Shown piece by piece: positions 18,557-26,243 of a stretch of DNA of 64,000 nucleotides. Every line of letters starts with the position of its first letter. The stretch's first letter is position 1. Source of the stretch: Brevibacillus_D fluminis_A (GTDB lineage Bacteria; Bacillota; Bacilli; Brevibacillales; Brevibacillaceae); NCBI RefSeq assembly GCF_052072235.1, contig NZ_CM125436.1:5264001-5328000 (forward strand), written 5' to 3'. Below the pieces are notes generated by a model. The model was not told where the DNA came from. It worked only from the letters and a program-made list of their open reading frames with translations, and ran no database searches. Position numbers and translations under genes: made by a program.

Positions 18557-18868
18557 TTACAGATGAAACACTTCTTTCAGCTCGATGCTGACCGGACTGT
18601 TGTCCTCGTTCGTTTCCATGATGTCCTTCATGTACGCCCACCATTTTTGGCAAATGTCGGTTTCGGCCGTTTTGCTCCAGCGGGCTTCGTCTTCGATTTC
18701 CAGATAGGCGAACAGGGTGTTGGTTTGTTCGTCCAAATAAATCGAATAGCTGTGTGCGCCGTGTTCGCGCAGCATGGCGGTCATTTCGGGCCAGATTTCG
18801 TCATGGCGTTTTTTGTATTCCTCGTGGGCGTCGGCAAATACTTTCATCGCGAATGCTTTTCGGATCAT
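18557..18868 (-). CDS. rhaM: L-rhamnose mutarotase
   Basis: 103 residues starting MIRKAFAMKV. It interconverts the anomers of L-rhamnose so that the isomerase receives its preferred form. The family pattern is clear: EEYKKRHDEIWPEM (about 17-30), the histidine/tyrosine stretch GAHSYSIYLD, LFAYLEIED and the C-terminal WWAYMKDIM. Length equals that of the family (about 104). An in-frame upstream extension to 19150 runs through a large inverted repeat and is not protein-like, so I reject it. The ribosome site (AAAGGGTG) is weak. This is the first gene of rhaM-rhaB-rhaA and has a long predicted leader. Confidence 0.93.
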   Translation of the reverse strand: MIRKAFAMKVFADAHEEYKKRHDEIWPEMTAMLREHGAHSYSIYLDEQTNTLFAYLEIEDEARWSKTAETDICQKWWAYMKDIMETNEDNSPVSIELKEVFHL

Positions 18869-18914
18869 GGTTTTTGGCACCCTTTCTTGATTGGTTGGTT
18901 GTAGTGGTTGAGCG

Positions 18915-19132
18915 GGGCCTTGCGGGAAAAACGCGCTGCTCCGCACTGGCAATGCCCGCTGAGGGCATGGGAGTCCGGCGTAAGCGGAAAAGCGGAACCG
19001 CGCCCAAAAGCCACTCGCTGCGCGGCGGGTGTATCTCACGGATGATGTTAGGCGCGAAAGCCGTTCCGCTTTTCCGCTTACGCCTGGGTCGGCATCGCCA
19101 AGGCTGCGCTGCGCCTTTTTCCCGCAAGGCCC
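18915..19132. repeat. 218-bp interrupted long inverted repeat in the rhaMBA leader
   Basis: Two perfectly paired blocks are nested: a 17-bp outer arm GGGCCTTGCGGGAAAAA (18915-18931 with 19116-19132) and a 22-bp inner arm beginning GGCGTAAGCGGAAAAG (18977-18998 with 19063-19084). Inside the second block, CGCGCC also pairs with GGCGCG after a 6-base bulge. The intervening stretches pair poorly. The element starts 46 bp upstream of rhaM and is more GC-rich than the AT-rich DNA to its right. No transposase is present. It could be a MITE-like or REP-like palindromic element, or a structured RNA leader. Confidence 0.8.
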
Positions 19133-19301
19133 TTCGCTGCAGTGGTCCACAAACTTTTATTGGATAGAAAAAATAAACAAGATCAAAAATGAATGGAATA
19201 GCAAAAAAGATTATTTAAGGAGGATTCAGCGTAGCGACCTTCTTTTTCCAATACCCGAAATTTTCGCAACTCTCCCCATGCAAGAAAACGGTTACACGAT
19301 A

Positions 19302-19330
19302 ATAGTAATCGACCCGTATTAGTGAGTCAA
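19302..19330 (-). promoter_or_regulatory. Predicted promoter of rhaMBA
   Basis: On the minus strand TTGACT (19325-19330) and TACTAT (19302-19307) are separated by 17 bases. Transcripts would begin near 19295, giving a leader of about 425 nt that includes the large inverted repeat. The gene-free stretch 18869-19404 otherwise holds AT-rich DNA and the candidate operator next to this promoter. I see no further gene or terminator in it. Confidence 0.55.
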
Positions 19331-19335
19331 CACAT

Positions 19336-19370
19336 ACAAAACGAAAAACACACCCGTTTTATTTGTTTTG
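19336..19370 (-). promoter_or_regulatory. Candidate rhamnose-regulator site upstream of rhaMBA promoter
   Basis: Just upstream of the predicted -35, the plus strand reads ACAAAACGAAAAACAC and, a few bases on, CCGTTTTATTTGTTTTG, an inverted pair. The second half resembles, with one base missing, the CTTCGTTTT-GTTTGT core found upstream of rhaEW and the rhamnose importer. It is weaker than those two sites, so this is tentative. Confidence 0.35.
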
Positions 19371-19404
19371 TTTTTGAATAACTGTGTAATGTCATAAAAA
19401 CCCA

Positions 19405-20130
19405 CTACTTGAGATATTTCATCAAAATGGTTTCAACATGGATGAGGTGTTCGTTCATGGTGCGTTGGGCTGATTCTGCATCTCTTGTTCGCACCGCTTC
19501 GTAGATAGCCCGATGTTCCTCGTATAGTCTTTGCGAGACCGATTTATTGGCGTACAGTTCGATTCTTCTCGTGTCGCGGATGGCGGATTCCATTTGGGTG
19601 GAGATGCTGGTGAACAGGCTGACCATGATGGAGTTGTGGGTTGCCTGCACCAGGGTGGAATGGAACTGCCAGTCTGTTTGCTCGCCGATCTCCTCGTTGC
19701 CGATATGCATCTCCATTTGGGAAACGATGGCTGCGAGCTGGCGAATATCGGTTTCCGTCGCTTTCGTGGCGGCGATGCCTGCATTGGATACTTCGAGCGC
19801 TTTGCGGGCTTCGAGCAGCTCCAGCACTGTTTGCTTGTTGGTTTGCAAATGCGCGAGGCCGGGGATCGGCGCCGTTTCTTGCTGCGAGGGGCCGATCACC
19901 GTGCTGTTGCCGCCCTGACGGATGTCGATCAGCCCCATCGCTTTCAGGGCGCTGAGCGCCTCCCGCATGGATGAGCGGCCGACGCCGAATCGCTCGGCCA
20001 GCTCTTTGGTCGAGGGCAGCCGTTCGCCTGCTTTCAGCTCGCCTCTTATAATCTGCTGCTTGATCTGCTCGGTAATTTGCTCATAATGGTTGATTTTGGT
20101 CAAACGTGTGATTTCCATCGGTTGCACCAT
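19405..20130 (-). CDS. lutR: GntR-family (FadR/LutR-like) regulator of lactate utilization
   Basis: 241 residues. The N-terminal winged helix spans about residues 10-80 (QITEQIKQQIIRGELKAGERLPS, then LAERFGVGRSSMREALSAL, and the GNSTVI wing). The rest is an FCD-type all-helical effector domain with metal-ligand-type histidines (WQFHSTLVQATHN, EEHRAIYEAV, MNEHLIHVE). This is the FadR subgroup that includes LldR/LutR lactate-responsive regulators. It begins 26 bp after lutC on the same strand, so it is likely the last gene of lutABC and a regulator of it. The exact ligand is inferred from context. Confidence 0.82.
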   Translation of the reverse strand: MVQPMEITRLTKINHYEQITEQIKQQIIRGELKAGERLPSTKELAERFGVGRSSMREALSALKAMGLIDIRQGGNSTVIGPSQQETAPIPGLAHLQTNKQTVLELLEARKALEVSNAGIAATKATETDIRQLAAIVSQMEMHIGNEEIGEQTDWQFHSTLVQATHNSIMVSLFTSISTQMESAIRDTRRIELYANKSVSQRLYEEHRAIYEAVRTRDAESAQRTMNEHLIHVETILMKYLK

Positions 20131-20156
20131 CCCGTCCGCATTCGGTTCCGTCGCGC

Positions 20157-20882
20157 CTATCCGACGATCAGGGCAAAAACGACGCCGGGACCGTGCACGC
20201 CGATCGTCAGGTCGTTTTCAATATCGGCGGATCGGCTGGGACCCGAGATGAAATGGATGCCTGCCGGAAACGATTCGCGCGGGCGTCCGTCAAAATGGGC
20301 CAACACCTCGCCAAGCCGCGTTTTCATCCGCTCCACCGGGATAATCGCCATGACAACGGTGGGCAGCAGGCTGACTCCCCTGCCTTTGTCCCCCGATGAC
20401 GTCACGACGATGGACCCGGTATACGCCGCTGCATAATCTACAACGGCCAGGCCGATATCCGCTCCTGCGGCATGGGTGAGCAGCGACTCCTTCTCCTCCG
20501 CCTTCCAGACCACGATCTGCGTATCGGGCAGCTCGTTTTCCAGTTTGAGCGCATCCAGTTCCGGCTGGTTTTGGCGGACGAGCAGACGGGCTTGCAGCGA
20601 TTGCGCCTTCTCGGTGATGAATCGCTTGGCCTCTTCCATATTTGCAAAGCGGCACACATGACCGCCGGCATTTTTCCAGTTCTCGCTGAACAGCGCGATC
20701 TTGTCCTCCTGGCTCAAGTCGAACTGGCGCCAAAAGTCAGGGGCTCCTTTAAACGGATGATGCGGCTTCTCCGTCACGCGCGGCCGCCCAAGCCGATCCG
20801 CGATGTTTTGCATGAATGTCTGCTGCTTTTGGCGCGATTTCTCCGCCAGCCGCTGCAATGCTTGATCTGTCGCTTCACTCAT
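20157..20882 (-). CDS. lutC: L-lactate utilization protein LutC
   Basis: 241 residues, LUD-domain (DUF162) protein of the LutABC iron-sulfur complex that oxidises L-lactate to pyruvate. Recognisable stretches are GAPDFW near 45, VYDYAAAYTGSIVV-like VDYAAAYTGSIVV near 148, the Gly/Ser/Arg run SGDKGRGVSLLPTVVM, and the C-terminal FISGPSRSADIENDLTIGVHGP. It lacks iron-sulfur cysteines, as expected for LutC. Its start overlaps the end of lutB by 8 bp, showing translational coupling, and lutR follows 26 bp downstream. Confidence 0.93.
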   Translation of the reverse strand: MSEATDQALQRLAEKSRQKQQTFMQNIADRLGRPRVTEKPHHPFKGAPDFWRQFDLSQEDKIALFSENWKNAGGHVCRFANMEEAKRFITEKAQSLQARLLVRQNQPELDALKLENELPDTQIVVWKAEEKESLLTHAAGADIGLAVVDYAAAYTGSIVVTSSGDKGRGVSLLPTVVMAIIPVERMKTRLGEVLAHFDGRPRESFPAGIHFISGPSRSADIENDLTIGVHGPGVVFALIVG

Positions 20883-22383
20883 GGCTTGCCCCTCCTTCGA
20901 TGCGCTGCTGCAGCTGGCGTTCCAGCCGTTTTTTCAGCTCGTCGTCCATGGCAGACGCGTTTTGCCGGACTTCCTGTTCAAGCGACGACCATTTCTCACG
21001 GAATGATTCGGCTGGCAGTGCGGGCGTGTGGCGGTAGCTGTTCCAGCCTTTCAACGGGCCGATTTTGGCCTTGATCACGCCGTCGCGGATCAGCAGCTTT
21101 TGCGCGACCTTGCCCATTTTCAGCACTCTTCCATAACGCTTGTGATTGGCCATCACATACTTGAAGCCTTTCATGCCGATGCTCTCTTCCGGTGCGCCCA
21201 GCCCGTTTTCCACTTTGCGGTTGCGGAGATAGACGAGCATATCGTGCAGCGGGATTTTGACCGGACACGCTTCATAGCAGGCGCCGCACAGGCTGGACGC
21301 GTTGGCGATGTCATCCCATTCCGCCACATTTTTGTTGAGCGCTGGCGTCAGCACCGCCCCGATCGGTCCGCTGTATGTGCCGCCGTAAGCATGGCCGCCG
21401 ATATGGCGGTAGACAGGACAGGCATTGAGGCAGGCGCCGCAGCGGATACAGTTAAGCAGCTCTTGAAAATGCGGATCGCCCAGCTGCAGCGAGCGGCCGT
21501 TATCGACGATGATGATGTGCATCTGCTCCGGCCCATCGCCGTCTTCCGCCCGGCGCGGCCCCGTGATTCCCGACATGTAGACGGTCAGCTTCTGACCGGT
21601 CGCCGAGCGCGGCAGCAGCGTCGCCATCACCTCCAGATCGTCCCACGTCGGAATGATCCGCTCCATCCCCATCAAGGTGATTTGCGTTTTCGGCACGGTC
21701 GTCACCATCCGGGCGTTGCCTTCGTTTTCAAACAGCACCATCGAGCCGCTTTCCGCGATGGCAAAATTGCAGCCCGTCATGCCAATGTCGGCTTCGAGAA
21801 ACTTTTCGCGCAGCTTTTTGCGGACAAAGCCCGCCAGCACCGTCGTGTCGGGCGTTAAAGGCTCGCCCGCCTCTTTGGACAACAGCTCGGCGATTTGATA
21901 GCGGTTTTTATGAATCGCCGGGATAATGATGTGTGACGGGGTTTCATGCGCCAGCTGGATGATGTATTCGCCAAGATCGGTCTCTACCGCCTCGATGCCC
22001 GCCTCTTCGAGCGCATGATTGATATGCAGCTCTTCGGACACCATCGATTTGGATTTGACCACGGAGCGCGCGCCCCGCACCCGGGCGATCTCCATCGTGA
22101 TCGCAACCGCCTCCTGCGCCGTTTCGGCGAAATGAACGTGAACCCCGTTGGCCCGCGCATTTTCGACGAACTGATTCAAGTAGTAGTCGAGATGGGCGAT
22201 GGTATGCAGGCGGATCTGGTGGCCGCGCTCCCGCCACTCCTCCCAGTTGCCATGCTCGGTCGATGCCGTTTTTTTGCCGCTGCGCAGCCGCTCCGTCGTG
22301 AATTTGACCGCGTTGCGCAAAAACTCGTCGTTGAGCGCGACTTTTGCCCGTTCCTTAACCGTGCTGCCTGCTGCTTCCTTCAC
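20875..22383 (-). CDS. lutB: L-lactate utilization iron-sulfur protein LutB
   Basis: 502 residues starting at GTG (22381-22383) behind GGGGGTGATG. It contains an N-terminal LUD domain and a ferredoxin-like domain with two [4Fe-4S] motifs: CIRCGACLNACPVYR (about 315-329) and CGACYEACPVKIP (about 366-378). A C-terminal LutB-type helical segment follows. In Bacillus-type bacteria LutA, LutB and LutC together oxidise L-lactate. The start overlaps lutA by 29 bp. The neighbouring rhamnose pathway ends in L-lactate through RhaEW, so the position within the rhamnose locus makes metabolic sense. Confidence 0.95.
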   Translation of the reverse strand: MKEAAGSTVKERAKVALNDEFLRNAVKFTTERLRSGKKTASTEHGNWEEWRERGHQIRLHTIAHLDYYLNQFVENARANGVHVHFAETAQEAVAITMEIARVRGARSVVKSKSMVSEELHINHALEEAGIEAVETDLGEYIIQLAHETPSHIIIPAIHKNRYQIAELLSKEAGEPLTPDTTVLAGFVRKKLREKFLEADIGMTGCNFAIAESGSMVLFENEGNARMVTTVPKTQITLMGMERIIPTWDDLEVMATLLPRSATGQKLTVYMSGITGPRRAEDGDGPEQMHIIIVDNGRSLQLGDPHFQELLNCIRCGACLNACPVYRHIGGHAYGGTYSGPIGAVLTPALNKNVAEWDDIANASSLCGACYEACPVKIPLHDMLVYLRNRKVENGLGAPEESIGMKGFKYVMANHKRYGRVLKMGKVAQKLLIRDGVIKAKIGPLKGWNSYRHTPALPAESFREKWSSLEQEVRQNASAMDDELKKRLERQLQQRIEGGASHE

Positions 22384-23110
22384 GGCTCATCACCCCCTCA
22401 TACAGCAATTCCGCGATATGCATGACCCGCACCGGCTTTCCACGGTAGCGCAGATTGCCCGCGATGTTGAGCAGGCAGCCCATGTCCATGCCGACCAGCA
22501 CCTCCGCCTCCGTCTCCAGGATGTGGTCCACCTTTTCCGAGACCATGGCGCCAGAAATTTCACTCATTTTGACAGCGAACGTTCCGCCGAAGCCGCAGCA
22601 ATCCTCCGCAAACGGCAGCGGAACCAGCTCCATTCCTTTCACCCGGCTGAGCAGAGCTGTCGGTTCGTCTTTTACCCCCAGCAAACGCGATCCGTGGCAG
22701 GACGGATGAAACGTGACCTTGTGCGGAAACGCCGCCCCCACATCCTCAATCCCCAGCACACCCACGAGAAACTGGGTAAATTCATAAGTTTTGGCCTTCA
22801 GCCGCTCGGCCTTCTCCAACATGGCCGGATCGTCAGCGAACAGCTCGGGATAGTAATGGTGGATCATGCCGGTACAGGAGCCCGACGGCGAAATGACGAA
22901 ATCGCTGTCATCAAAAGCCGCCAGCAGCGTCTTCGCCGACTCCCGCGCCGCATCCCAGTAGCCACTGTTGAAAGCTGGCTGCCCGCAGCATGTCTGCACC
23001 TGCGGAAAATCAAGCTGTACGCCAAACTTGCCCAACAACCGCACCATCGCCTCGGCGACGCCCGGATAGACGCTGTCGCACAGACATGTGACAAACAGGG
23101 AGATTTTCAT
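22355..23110 (-). CDS. lutA: L-lactate utilization protein LutA (CCG-domain)
   Basis: 251 residues with two cysteine-rich CCG-type domains. The key motifs are CLCDSVYPG (about 9-17), TCCGQPAFNSG (about 40-50), SCTGM, PSCHGSRLLG (about 144) and EDCCGFGGTF (about 180). These bind a non-cubane iron-sulfur cluster in the heterodisulfide-reductase relatives of LutA. AAGGAAGGTGA precedes the ATG. It is the first gene of lutABC. A hairpin and a weak palindrome lie directly upstream, between it and the DeoR gene. Confidence 0.94.
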   Translation of the reverse strand: MKISLFVTCLCDSVYPGVAEAMVRLLGKFGVQLDFPQVQTCCGQPAFNSGYWDAARESAKTLLAAFDDSDFVISPSGSCTGMIHHYYPELFADDPAMLEKAERLKAKTYEFTQFLVGVLGIEDVGAAFPHKVTFHPSCHGSRLLGVKDEPTALLSRVKGMELVPLPFAEDCCGFGGTFAVKMSEISGAMVSEKVDHILETEAEVLVGMDMGCLLNIAGNLRYRGKPVRVMHIAELLYEGVMSREGSSRQHG

Positions 23111-23132
23111 CTAAATCACCTTCCTTTCCAAT

Positions 23133-23149
23133 TGTCAGCTTATCAGACA
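23133..23149 (-). promoter_or_regulatory. Candidate GntR (LutR) operator upstream of lutA
   Basis: TGTCAGCTTATCAGACA is an imperfect 17-bp palindrome with TGTC/GACA ends, 22 bp before the lutA start. Spacing and ends are reminiscent of FadR-type GntR sites. The match is weak and no experiment supports it. Confidence 0.3.
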
Positions 23150-23154
23150 TGTTG

Positions 23155-23195
23155 GTGCGGCTTAGTCCCGTCGTTTAGACGGGGCTTAGCCGCAC
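23155..23195 (-). terminator. Strong intercistronic hairpin between deoR and lutA
   Basis: GTGCGGCT pairs with AGCCGCAC, and TCCCGTC with GACGGGG inside, giving a stable 41-nt hairpin. No U-tract follows on the minus strand. It may block or pause read-through from the DeoR gene, or protect an mRNA end, instead of being a classical terminator. Confidence 0.5.
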
Positions 23196-23217
23196 TCCCC
23201 CCTCTTTCCATCCCCGT

Positions 23218-23979
23218 TTACCGTGCAATCGTCACCTGCACCGCCCGTTCGCGCAAGCTTTGAATGACTTCCGCATCCGCCTTTTCGTCGGTGATGATTT
23301 CGTCGATCTGATCAATCGTGGCGAACTGGGTGAATGCCTGATTGCCGAATTTGCTGGAGTCGACCAGCAAGTAAACCTTTTCAGAAATGCCGATCATTTT
23401 TTTCTTCACGTTGGCCTGCATTTCGTTCGACTCGCTCAGTCCCCGCTCAAAATGAATGCCGTTGCAGGAGACGAACGCCTTGTCGACGTAATACGTGTCC
23501 AAAAAGCTCTCCGCGCGTGGCCCGACATAAGACAACGAGCGTGGAGCCATGATGCCGCCTGTGGCGATCACCTGAATTTTTTCCTTGCCGGACAGCTCCA
23601 TCGCGACCTTCATCGAGTTGGTAACGACGGTCAACGGAATGTCAGGCACGATGGCCGCCATATACCACGCGGTCGTGCTGGCATCCAGAATGATTTTGTC
23701 ATTCGGTTCGATGAAGTGAATCGCCTCCTGGGCGATCCGCTTTTTCTCGTCCATATGCAAAATTTCCCGCTCGGCATAAGGGATTTCTGCGTGCTGGTCC
23801 TTCATGCTGACCGCACCGCCATGACTTCGCAGCAGACGACCCGCTTGCTCCAGTTTGTCCAAGTCACGGCGGATGGTCTCTTCCGTCACGCTGCACACAT
23901 CACTCAGTTCGGAAACCCGAATGCTCCCTCTTTCGTTGACAAGACGGACGATTTTTTCAAGTCGTTCTGCTACAAGCAT
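23218..23979 (-). CDS. rhaR: DeoR-family regulator of rhamnose genes
   Basis: 253 residues from the ATG at 23979, six bases after GAGG; an in-frame ATG six bases earlier is also possible. A DeoR helix-turn-helix fills residues about 5-55 (RLEKIVRLVNERGSIRVSEL, then TEETIRRDLDKLEQ), followed by the sugar-phosphate sensor domain with DASTTAWYMA (about 100) and TNSMKVAMEL. DeoR proteins next to rhamnose genes in Firmicutes act as rhamnose pathway regulators, probably responding to a phosphorylated intermediate. It lies between rhaEW and lutA. An inverted repeat GGTTCT-N8-AGAACC lies upstream at 24027-24046. Confidence 0.85.
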   Translation of the reverse strand: MLVAERLEKIVRLVNERGSIRVSELSDVCSVTEETIRRDLDKLEQAGRLLRSHGGAVSMKDQHAEIPYAEREILHMDEKKRIAQEAIHFIEPNDKIILDASTTAWYMAAIVPDIPLTVVTNSMKVAMELSGKEKIQVIATGGIMAPRSLSYVGPRAESFLDTYYVDKAFVSCNGIHFERGLSESNEMQANVKKKMIGISEKVYLLVDSSKFGNQAFTQFATIDQIDEIITDEKADAEVIQSLRERAVQVTIAR

Positions 23980-24084
23980 GGCCATCCTCTTTCCACTGCG
24001 TATTGGTGTCGGTCTCCTATTTGGATGGTTCTCCTTTTTCAGAACCGTTTCCTGTCATAACGTCTGCAAAAAATGAGTGCTGCC

Positions 24085-26154
24085 CTAGCGCGTAAACGCT
24101 GCCGGTACGCCGCCATCGATGGTCAGCATGCAGCCGGTTGTTTTCTCCGATTTGGAGGAAGCGAAAAACAGGATGCCTTCCGCGATGTCTTTCGGGTAAA
24201 TGTTAACCAGCAAGGTCGTACGATTGCGGTAGTATTCTTCCAATTGATCGGGCTCGATGCCGTAAGCGGCTGCGCGCTCGTTGCGCCAGTTGGAGTTCCA
24301 GATCGCCGATCCTTGCAAAATCGCATCGGGCAAAATCGAGTTGACACGGATGCCATATTGGCCGCCCTCTGCCGCGATGCAGCGTGCCAGATGCACCTCC
24401 AGCGCTTTGGCCGCGCTGTATGCTGTCGCGTTTTTGCCTGCGTACACCGAATTTTTGGAGCCGACGAACACCATGTTCCCGCCCAGATTTTGCGCCTTCA
24501 TCTGCTTGAACGCTTCGCGCGCAACCAGGAAGTAGCCGGTGCCCAAAACCGCGATGTTCAAGTTCCACTCGTTCAAACTCGTTTCCTCGAAAGGACTCGA
24601 CGTCGCCAGCCCCGCATTGTTCACGACCGTATCGACGCCGCCGTAAGCGAGCGCTGCTTCCGCCAAAGCGGCGAGCACATCCTCTTCCTTGGTCACATCC
24701 ATCCGCACGGCGATCGCGCGTCCTTCGCCATACGTTTCATTGATCTCCTGCGCCACCTTTTGCGCGCCATCGATATTCAGGTCGGCTACGACGACATGTC
24801 CGCCTTCGGCTACAAACCGTCGGCACGTCTCGCTGCCGATGCCTCCCGCTCCGCCGGTGATGAAAGCGACCTTGCGGGAAAATTCCGCTTCGGCCGGAGC
24901 CAGCGTCAGCTTATACAGCTCCAGCGGCCAGTATTCCACATTGTACGATTCGTTTTCGCTGAGCGAGACGAATCGGCCGAGTGCGGTTGTGCCGCGCATC
25001 ACGGCGATCGCCCGATGGTACAGCGCACCGCTCACTTTGGCATTCGACCAGCTTTTGCCCGTGTTGACCATGCCGATTCCCGGGATCAGGATGACGCGGG
25101 GCGCAGCTTCAAACATCTGGTCGCCTTCGTTTTTGTTTCGTTCAAAATATTGCCGGTATTCCTCTTTAAAGCGGGCGATTCCCGCGAGTACGCTTTGCTT
25201 CAATTCCTCGACATCTCTTGTGGCAGGGTTCCACTCGACATAGAGCGGCACCATCTTGGTGTGTACCAAATGATCCGGGCACGCCGCGCCGATTTGCGAC
25301 AGCACCTGGGCGTCCTTGCTGTTGACGAATTGCAGCACATCGTCTGCATCATCGTAGGTGAGCAGCATCCGCTTGGCATCGCTGACTGCGCCGCGAATGA
25401 CCGGCATCACCTGCGCAAGGATTTGTCTGCGCTCTTCTTCCGGAACGCTCTCGAACTTTTGGCCGCCGAACACGGCGTCTTCCTGAATTTTCGCTTCAAT
25501 ATAAGCTTCCGCTTCCTGGATGATTGCGATCGTTTGCGCATAGCACGCTTCCGCAGTATCGCCCCATGTCACCAAGCCGTGCTTTTCCATCAGCACCAAC
25601 TCGGCTTTCGGATTGTTGCGCACGCCTTCCGCGATCATTTTGGAAAGGGTGAACCCAGGGCGTACATATGGCACCCAGACAAACCGATCGCCGAAAATCT
25701 CCTGCGCCACTTCCTTCCCGTTGTCCGCGCAGCAGATGCTGATGATCGCATCCGGATGCGTATGGTCGACGTGCTTATAAGGAAGGAATGCGTGCAGCAG
25801 CGTTTCGATCGATGCCCGCGGATGCTTGCTGTCGATCATGCAGTGTGCCAGGTACGCGACCATTTCCTCATCGGTCATCGAGTCCCGCTCGAACAGCGGG
25901 GCGATATCGTCCAGCCGCAGACCTGTGAAATTGCCCGCTTTCATCGTCGCCAAGTCGGAACCGCTGCCTTTTACCCACATAATCTCAACATCTCTGCCGC
26001 GAAAATCTTGCACGGTTGTTTTGGCGGAGGTGTTTCCCCCGCCCCAGTTGCAGACGCGGCGGTCGCTTCCGATCAGGTTGGAACGGTAGACAAGCTCATC
26101 TAATCCACTTTGAAGTTGTTCGGCTTGGGTTTGATTCCATAAGCTCTGTATCAT
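24085..26154 (-). CDS. rhaEW: Bifunctional rhamnulose-1-phosphate aldolase / lactaldehyde dehydrogenase
   Basis: 689 residues from the ATG at 26154 behind TGGAGG; the in-frame ATG at 26253 overlaps the upstream gene and encodes an unlikely Asn/Lys-rich lead. Residues 1 to about 410 form a class II aldolase (GGGNTSAK near 39, metal ligands in VDHTHPDA, LMEKHGLVTWG). Residues about 426-689 form a short-chain dehydrogenase (FITGGAGGIGSE, NNAG, catalytic YSAAK near 580). The fusion, known as RhaEW or YuxG, splits rhamnulose-1-phosphate into DHAP and lactaldehyde and oxidises the latter to L-lactate. A shared operator-like element lies in its 5' region. Confidence 0.93.
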   Translation of the reverse strand: MIQSLWNQTQAEQLQSGLDELVYRSNLIGSDRRVCNWGGGNTSAKTTVQDFRGRDVEIMWVKGSGSDLATMKAGNFTGLRLDDIAPLFERDSMTDEEMVAYLAHCMIDSKHPRASIETLLHAFLPYKHVDHTHPDAIISICCADNGKEVAQEIFGDRFVWVPYVRPGFTLSKMIAEGVRNNPKAELVLMEKHGLVTWGDTAEACYAQTIAIIQEAEAYIEAKIQEDAVFGGQKFESVPEEERRQILAQVMPVIRGAVSDAKRMLLTYDDADDVLQFVNSKDAQVLSQIGAACPDHLVHTKMVPLYVEWNPATRDVEELKQSVLAGIARFKEEYRQYFERNKNEGDQMFEAAPRVILIPGIGMVNTGKSWSNAKVSGALYHRAIAVMRGTTALGRFVSLSENESYNVEYWPLELYKLTLAPAEAEFSRKVAFITGGAGGIGSETCRRFVAEGGHVVVADLNIDGAQKVAQEINETYGEGRAIAVRMDVTKEEDVLAALAEAALAYGGVDTVVNNAGLATSSPFEETSLNEWNLNIAVLGTGYFLVAREAFKQMKAQNLGGNMVFVGSKNSVYAGKNATAYSAAKALEVHLARCIAAEGGQYGIRVNSILPDAILQGSAIWNSNWRNERAAAYGIEPDQLEEYYRNRTTLLVNIYPKDIAEGILFFASSKSEKTTGCMLTIDGGVPAAFTR

Positions 26155-26173
26155 TTCGTACCTCCAAAGATTT

Positions 26174-26199
26174 CTTCGTTTTCGTTTGTTATTGATTAT
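26174..26199 (-). promoter_or_regulatory. Shared rhamnose operator-like element upstream of rhaEW
   Basis: On the plus strand it reads CTTCGTTTTCGTTTGT, three bases, then TGATTAT. It matches 22 of 26 positions of the element at 32804-32829 upstream of the rhamnose importer. On the minus strand a TATAAT and, further upstream, TTGAAA with TATATT give two possible promoters in the AT-rich stretch up to 26250. The element covers the region where transcription would begin. Confidence 0.65.
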
Positions 26200-26243
26200 A
26201 ATACTATTGTTTATTTTTGAATATATGTTTTTATTTTTATTTT

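Noticed and set aside
18915..19150. N-terminal extension of rhaM through the inverted repeat
   Set aside because: It would double the length of a well-defined ~104-residue family and is made of repeat-derived sequence in both orientations.
24073..26103. 676-codon plus-strand open frame opposite rhaEW
   Set aside because: Shadow of a highly conserved enzyme gene; His/Arg-rich composition and no start signal.
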